Assembly (NCBI GenBank): GCA_963725175.1 | Contig: CAVRXH010000006.1 | Span: forward strand, 2,356,001-2,420,000 | Reading direction: 5' to 3' | DNA length: 64,000 bases | Source: DASUBV01 sp963725175 | Lineage (GTDB): Bacteria; Actinomycetota; Actinomycetes; Streptosporangiales; Streptosporangiaceae | In this document: one piece after another, positions 60,077 through 64,000 of the stretch | How the letters are laid out: each line of letters starts with the position of its first letter | Numbering within the stretch: the first letter of the stretch is position 1 | The notes under the pieces: generated by a model | Database searches by the model: none | Seen by the model: the letters and a program-made list of their open reading frames with translations, nothing else | Told to the model about the DNA's origin: nothing | Translations under genes and position numbers: made by a program

Positions 60077-61120
60077 CTAGCTGCTGAGGCCGGCGTAGGA
60101 GTGCAGGCCGGTGACCCAGAGGTTGATCCCGATCAGGTTGAACATCAGGCAGCCGAACCCGACCAGGTGAATGTAGGCCGCGCGGCGGCCGCGCCAGCCG
60201 CCGGTGGCCCTGGCATGCAGGAAGCCCGCGTACACCACCCAGGTGATGAACGACCAGGTCTCCTTCGGGTCCCAGCCCCAGTACCGGCCCCAGGCGTGGT
60301 CCGCCCAGATCGCGCCCGCCATGATGCCGAAGGTCCAGACCGGGAAGGCGAACAGGATCGTGCGGTAGGACAGCCGGTCAAGCACCGTCGTGCCGGGCAG
60401 GTGCATCACGAGGCCGGCCGCCTTGGACGACTCCCCGGCAAGGGTCCGCCGCTCGGCCCGGTCGACGATCAGGTACATGACCGTGACCACGGCGCCGACG
60501 ATATACAGGCCGCTGGCGACGATCATCGCGGTGACGTGAATGGCGATCCAGTACGAGTTCAGCGCGGGCACCAGGCTGCCGGCCGGGGTGTAGATGACCG
60601 TGACGTCCAGCGCCAGCGCGAGCACCACGGGGATCAGCACGAACAGGCCGATGTAGTAGGCGCGGAACCGGATCGACGCGGCGATGAGCACCAGCGCGGC
60701 CATGCAGGTGATGGCGGCGATGAACTCGTACATGTTGCCCCACGGCACCCGGTGCTCGGCGAGGCCGCGGGTGGTGATGGCGGCCACGTGGGTGACGGCG
60801 CCGACGCAGGTCAGCCAGAACGCGGTGCGCAGCCAGGCGCCGGTCGGCCAGCGGCCGGCCTGCCCGGTGCCCTGGCCGCCGCCCGCCGCGGGCGCGGTGC
60901 CGTTCAGGCTCGGGGCGGGCACCCCGGCCACCCCGGCCGCGACGCCGGCCGGCACGAGCGCGGGCTGTGCCGCCTGCTCGGGCGCGAGCAGCCGCTCCTT
61001 GCGGAACGCGAAGTCGCAGGCGTAGGCCAGCATCGCGAGCGCGTAGAGGATGACCGTGGAGAGCAGGAGTCCGTTGCTGGCGTCAGCCAGCCCGGAGTTA
61101 ATCGTGGCGGGCACGTGCAC
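60077..61120 (-). CDS. ccsB: Cytochrome c biogenesis protein CcsB (ResC-type)
   Basis: 347 residues from the GTG at 61120, four bases after GGGGGAG. About eight membrane helices, with the heme-handling WWD motif HAWGRYWGWDPKETWSFITW near 290 and flanking conserved His residues (EHRVPWGNMYEF; SYWIAIHVTAMIVASG; MHLPGTTVLDRLSYRT). Together with ResB it forms the System II heme export and c-type cytochrome ligation complex. The start lies one base beyond the resB stop. An Ala/Pro/Gly-rich loop (about 45-95) is a local insertion. Confidence 0.93.
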   Translation of the reverse strand: MHVPATINSGLADASNGLLLSTVILYALAMLAYACDFAFRKERLLAPEQAAQPALVPAGVAAGVAGVPAPSLNGTAPAAGGGQGTGQAGRWPTGAWLRTAFWLTCVGAVTHVAAITTRGLAEHRVPWGNMYEFIAAITCMAALVLIAASIRFRAYYIGLFVLIPVVLALALDVTVIYTPAGSLVPALNSYWIAIHVTAMIVASGLYIVGAVVTVMYLIVDRAERRTLAGESSKAAGLVMHLPGTTVLDRLSYRTILFAFPVWTFGIMAGAIWADHAWGRYWGWDPKETWSFITWVVYAGFLHARATGGWRGRRAAYIHLVGFGCLMFNLIGINLWVTGLHSYAGLSS

Positions 61121-61121
61121 C

Positions 61122-62804
61122 TCACTCCCCCTCGGGCTCGCCGAGGGACTGGTCGATACCGCTGGTGTCATGAGCCCGGGAGCCGCCGGGCGGGCCGGCG
61201 CCGACGGCGTCCGGCGAGGCTTCCTCTGCTTGCCGCAGCTCGGTGGCGAGCTCGGTGAACTCGACCTCGAACCCGCCGGCCGCGTCCGAGCGGGCCAGCC
61301 CGCCGAGGTCCACGGCGGTGCGCCCGTCGGGCCCGGCCGCGGCCCGGACGAACACCCGGCGCCGCCGCACCATGAAGGACAGGATCAGGCCGGCCAGGGC
61401 CATGATGCCGGAGATGAGCGCCGGAAGCTGACCGGGGTCGTACGTGATGGCAAGGCTGATCCACTGCCGGTAGCCGGTGAAGGTCAGTGTGCCGTCGCCG
61501 TCGGGCAGCTTCATCGACTGGCCGACGGCCAGCGGCTTGGGCGAGACCGCCAGCCGGTGCATGCCGGCCAGGTCCAGTGAGTACACCGACTGCGCCTGGC
61601 CGCTGGTCAGGTTGAGGTTGCCGGCATAGGACACCAGGCTGACCCGCGGGTTGAGGGCGGCGGGAAACACCGAGACGAGCCGGCCGCCCTGGTCCACGGC
61701 CGACGGCAGGAACACGCCGGCGAAGCCGAGCTGGGGCGTGGTGTCCGGGACCTTGATCACGCCCTCGGAGGTCAGGCCCGCCTGCTCGACCGGGATGAAC
61801 GGCACCGGCCCGCTGAACTTGCGGACCCCGGCGGCGTTGGTGACGGTGAACTCGGGCGCGTAGCCGTGCCCGATCAGGTAGACGCTGACGCCGTCCACCA
61901 CCAGCGGGTGGTTCACCCGCAGGTCGTAGCTGCGCACCGGGCCGTCGTACCGCCCCGAGTAGGTCAGCGCGGCGCTGAACGTCTCCGGCTCGTCCTGCTG
62001 CGGGCCCGAGGTGACGTATTTCGCGCTGAAGCTGTTCAGCCCGACCGTGAACGGCGCCAGGTCGGTGGCGTTGACCAGGCGGCCTGGATGGAACACGTCG
62101 AGCCCGGTCGGGGTGTCGGAGAAGGACTGGCCGGCGACCAGCAGCCGGTTGGCCTTGTAGCCGAAGATGCCGCCGAGCCCGACCGAGAGCAGCAGGGCCA
62201 GCAGCGCGATGTGGAACAGCAGGTTGCCGACCTCGCGCAGGTAGCCCTTCTCCGCCGAGACCCAGCCATCCCCGGTCCGCAGCCGGAACCGGTGCCGCCC
62301 GAGCACCCCGGCGGCGGCGGTGAGCGCCTCGTCGGGGGACATCGCCGTCTGGTAGCTCGCCGACATCGGCAGCCTGGCCGGGTGCCGCGGCGCGCGCGGC
62401 GGCTTCTGCCGGGCGGAGCCGGCCAGCCGGAAGGTGCGCGGCAGCACGCAGCCCGCCAGCGACAGGAACAGCAGCAGGTAGATGGCCGCGAACCAGGGCG
62501 CCGCGAACACGCTGAACAGCGACAGCCGGTTCAGGATCGGGGCCAGGGCCGGGTGCGAGGCGTAGTACTGGGTGACCGCCGCCGGGTCGATGCCCTCCTG
62601 GGGCAGCACCGAGCCTGGCACGCTGGCCACGGCGAGCAGGAACAGCAGGATGAGCGCGGTGCGCATCGAGGTGAGCTGCCGCCAGGTCCAGCGCAGCCAG
62701 CCCAGCACCCCCAGGCGGGCCGGCCTGGGCGGCGGCACCGGGGCGGTGCCATCGGAGCCCGGGCCGGCCACCGGCTCGGCCGGCCTGATCCCTGTGTCGG
62801 TCAT
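61122..62804 (-). CDS. resB: Cytochrome c biogenesis protein ResB
   Basis: 560 residues. Membrane helices RTALILLFLLAVASVPGSVL, FAAIYLLLFLSLAGCVLPRT and LLFHIALLALLLSVGLGGIF frame the N-terminus. The ResB family pattern PRTFRLAGSARQKPPRAPRH and DGWVSAEKGYLREVGNLLFH follows. A large extracytoplasmic domain (about 210-455) is closed by a last helix near ALISGIMALAGLILSFMVRR. With CcsB it ligates heme to apocytochromes. Its ATG overlaps the stop of the TlpA-like gene by four bases. Confidence 0.93.
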   Translation of the reverse strand: MTDTGIRPAEPVAGPGSDGTAPVPPPRPARLGVLGWLRWTWRQLTSMRTALILLFLLAVASVPGSVLPQEGIDPAAVTQYYASHPALAPILNRLSLFSVFAAPWFAAIYLLLFLSLAGCVLPRTFRLAGSARQKPPRAPRHPARLPMSASYQTAMSPDEALTAAAGVLGRHRFRLRTGDGWVSAEKGYLREVGNLLFHIALLALLLSVGLGGIFGYKANRLLVAGQSFSDTPTGLDVFHPGRLVNATDLAPFTVGLNSFSAKYVTSGPQQDEPETFSAALTYSGRYDGPVRSYDLRVNHPLVVDGVSVYLIGHGYAPEFTVTNAAGVRKFSGPVPFIPVEQAGLTSEGVIKVPDTTPQLGFAGVFLPSAVDQGGRLVSVFPAALNPRVSLVSYAGNLNLTSGQAQSVYSLDLAGMHRLAVSPKPLAVGQSMKLPDGDGTLTFTGYRQWISLAITYDPGQLPALISGIMALAGLILSFMVRRRRVFVRAAAGPDGRTAVDLGGLARSDAAGGFEVEFTELATELRQAEEASPDAVGAGPPGGSRAHDTSGIDQSLGEPEGE

Positions 62805-63421
62805 CGCGACTTCCCCGCGGCGGCGCCGCGCTCGGCGAGCACCCTGGCCAGGATCGCCTTGAGGCTGTTGTAGCTGACGCTGCCCAGCACCCTGGCGGCG
62901 ATCCGCCCGGTGGAGCCGATGACCAGGGTGGTCGGAATGGCGGTCGGCGGCACCGTCTCGCGGAAGGCGAGCGCCAGGCTCGAATCGGGGTCGTTCAGGC
63001 TCGGGTAGCTGATCTGGTAAGTCTGCATGAACGCCTCGGCGTTCGTGGTGTCGTCCCTGATGTCGATGCCGAGGAAGCGTACTCCCCTGGACCGGAACTG
63101 GCGGGCGACCGCGGCCAGGTCAGGGGCCTCGGCACGGCACGGGCCGCACCACGATCCCCAGAAGTTCAGCACGATCACCGAGCCGCGGTAGGACGACAGG
63201 CTCAGGTGCTTGCCGGCCAGCGTCGTCCCAGATATGTCCGGCGCGACCGGGCCGGCGCCTGGCTTGTAGAGGGTGTCACCGGTACCGCTGACAAAGCTCT
63301 GGCCGCTGCTGAACGGGGTGCTCTGGCCGATCGCGCCGCCCGAGCAGCCGACGACCGCGAGTGCGGCCGCCACGGTCGCGGCGGCGAGCTGGCAAGCATG
63401 TAGACGCGACTGGCGGGTCAC
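62801..63421 (-). CDS. Thioredoxin-fold lipoprotein, ResA/TlpA family
   Basis: 206 residues from the GTG at 63421, eight bases after AGGAG. Lipobox AAALAVVGCSGGAIG anchors it outside the membrane. The thioredoxin domain has the active site LNFWGSWCGPCRAEAPDLAA (WCGPC) and cis-Pro PPTAIPTTLVIGSTGRI. It should reduce apocytochrome c thiols before heme attachment, fed with electrons by a CcdA-type protein. No ccdA gene lies in the operon, unlike the usual mycobacterial order. Directly overlaps resB. Confidence 0.92.
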   Translation of the reverse strand: MTRQSRLHACQLAAATVAAALAVVGCSGGAIGQSTPFSSGQSFVSGTGDTLYKPGAGPVAPDISGTTLAGKHLSLSSYRGSVIVLNFWGSWCGPCRAEAPDLAAVARQFRSRGVRFLGIDIRDDTTNAEAFMQTYQISYPSLNDPDSSLALAFRETVPPTAIPTTLVIGSTGRIAARVLGSVSYNSLKAILARVLAERGAAAGKSR

Positions 63422-63530
63422 AGTGTGATCTCCTACAGACGGTAGTACCGCGCCCCATTGTGCCCGACCATTTCTCGGCAGGTCACGGCGGGGCAGGCTT
63501 TCCCGCTGCTCGCGCATGCCGGCGCCGGTG

Positions 63531-64000
63531 TCAGGCGCCGGCGACGCGACTGCCGCGGTCGCCGGACGGTGCCGCGTAGGAGACGCCGGTCACCGTGTCG
63601 CCGGTGAACGTCAGGGTGGTCACGCTGCCCAGCGCGCACTGCCGGCGGCGCGGGTCGTGCCACAGCCTGCGGCCCTCCCCGGACAGCCGGGCGACCCAGA
63701 TCGGCAGCTGGTGGCTGACGCAGACGGCCTCATGGCCGTCTGCCGCCCTGGCCGCCTCCCTAGCCGCTGCGAGCATCCGGGCCGCGATCTGCGTGTACGG
63801 CTCCCCCCAGGAGGGCCGGAACGGATTGCGCAGGGCCAGCCAGTGCTTCGGACGGCGGAGCGACCCGTCACCCACGCCGAACCGCATGCCCTCGAAGTGG
63901 TTCCAAGGCTCGATGAGCCGCTCGTCGGTCTCCGCCTGGAGGCCGAGCTGCTCCGCGATCGGCGCGGCCGTCTCGACCGCCCGCTGCAGCGGGGAGCAGC
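63531..64000 (-). CDS. Histidine phosphatase superfamily protein, 5' end outside window
   Basis: The frame is open to the window edge on the minus strand; about 156 residues are seen, lacking the start and catalytic RHG motif. The distal segment reads SPLQRAVETAAPIAEQLGLQ then ETDERLIEPWNHFEGMRFG, the second-arginine and acidic region of phosphoglycerate mutase-like enzymes, and the second catalytic His is in EAVCVSHQLPIWVARL. A homologue lies next to the ccs genes in mycobacteria (memory). Phosphatase of unknown substrate. Confidence 0.85.
   Translation of the reverse strand, partial: CSPLQRAVETAAPIAEQLGLQAETDERLIEPWNHFEGMRFGVGDGSLRRPKHWLALRNPFRPSWGEPYTQIAARMLAAAREAARAADGHEAVCVSHQLPIWVARLSGEGRRLWHDPRRRQCALGSVTTLTFTGDTVTGVSYAAPSGDRGSRVAGA

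Overview
High-GC actinobacterial chromosome. Markers are mycothiol S-conjugate amidase (Mca), a BldC-type developmental regulator, the DUF501/FtsB/enolase/Ppx block, a two-gene (PIN-PhoH) ATPase style, GTG/TTG starts and several apparently leaderless transcripts. The many secreted hydrolases and BldC point to a filamentous soil actinomycete, perhaps Streptosporangiales-like; the placement is inference. Much of the gene content and order (mfd, mazG, eno, ftsB, DUF501, ppx; and uppS, phoH, YyaL-like protein, mca, greA, metB, cbs, thiolase) resembles, from memory, the Rv1020-Rv1095 stretch of Mycobacterium tuberculosis, so most of the window is core chromosome with short accessory insertions.

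Layout. 0-3.4 kb: two tandem galactocerebrosidase-like (GH59) secreted enzymes, the first cut by the window edge. 3.5-12.5 kb: GT2 glycosyltransferase, PIN-PhoH ATPase, cis-prenyl transferase, a small accessory cluster (unknown DNA-binding-like protein, DUF2283, DUF4258, DUF6941-like), a secreted NlpC/P60 hydrolase and a YyaL-type thioredoxin-domain protein. 12.8-14.6 kb: a UDP-sulfoquinovose synthase (SQD1) homologue followed by a Zur/Fur regulator. 14.6-23.6 kb: secreted proteins (propeller-like protein, C39-like peptidase, frameshifted M1 peptidase, sedolisin, CHAP/lectin protein) with one aldo/keto reductase. 23.6-27 kb: rhodanese, GNAT, a repeat-rich intergenic region with 18 perfect CCTG units, and a DUF222-HNH protein behind an SOS-box-like operator. 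27-31.3 kb: mca operon, greA, frameshifted MFS exporter with divergent TetR. 31.3-36.9 kb: AsnC/Lrp regulator with divergent hpd (tyrosine catabolism), threonine ammonia-lyase, ROK sugar kinase, then a ChlI-like AAA ATPase paired with a VWA protein (to 38.9 kb). 39-44.8 kb: small membrane proteins, reverse-transsulfuration pair metB-cbs, thiolase, DUF4287 and a flavin/F420 oxidoreductase-like protein. 45 kb: an odd tRNA-like gene. 45.2-54.6 kb: a long leftward array mfd, lipoprotein, mazG, eno, ftsB, DUF501, ppx, family-5 uracil-DNA glycosylase; the last five genes overlap by four bases at each junction. 54.8-64 kb: methyltransferase, APS kinase with a degenerate ATP-sulfurylase-like domain, DUF4229, bldC, a zincin-like protein with a small downstream partner, a PLDc_N protein and the cytochrome c maturation genes resA/tlpA-resB-ccsB beside a histidine phosphatase.

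Three genes (M1 peptidase, MFS exporter, mazG) are each broken by what looks like one missing base in a short C/G run. The repeated pattern makes consensus sequence error more likely than three independent pseudogenes. The observations most worth following up are the tRNA-like gene at 45.0 kb with C at position 33, the zincin/small-protein pair at 58-59.5 kb, the CCTG microsatellite plus SOS-box region at 24.7-25.1 kb, and the palindrome covering a leaderless promoter at 35.45 kb.
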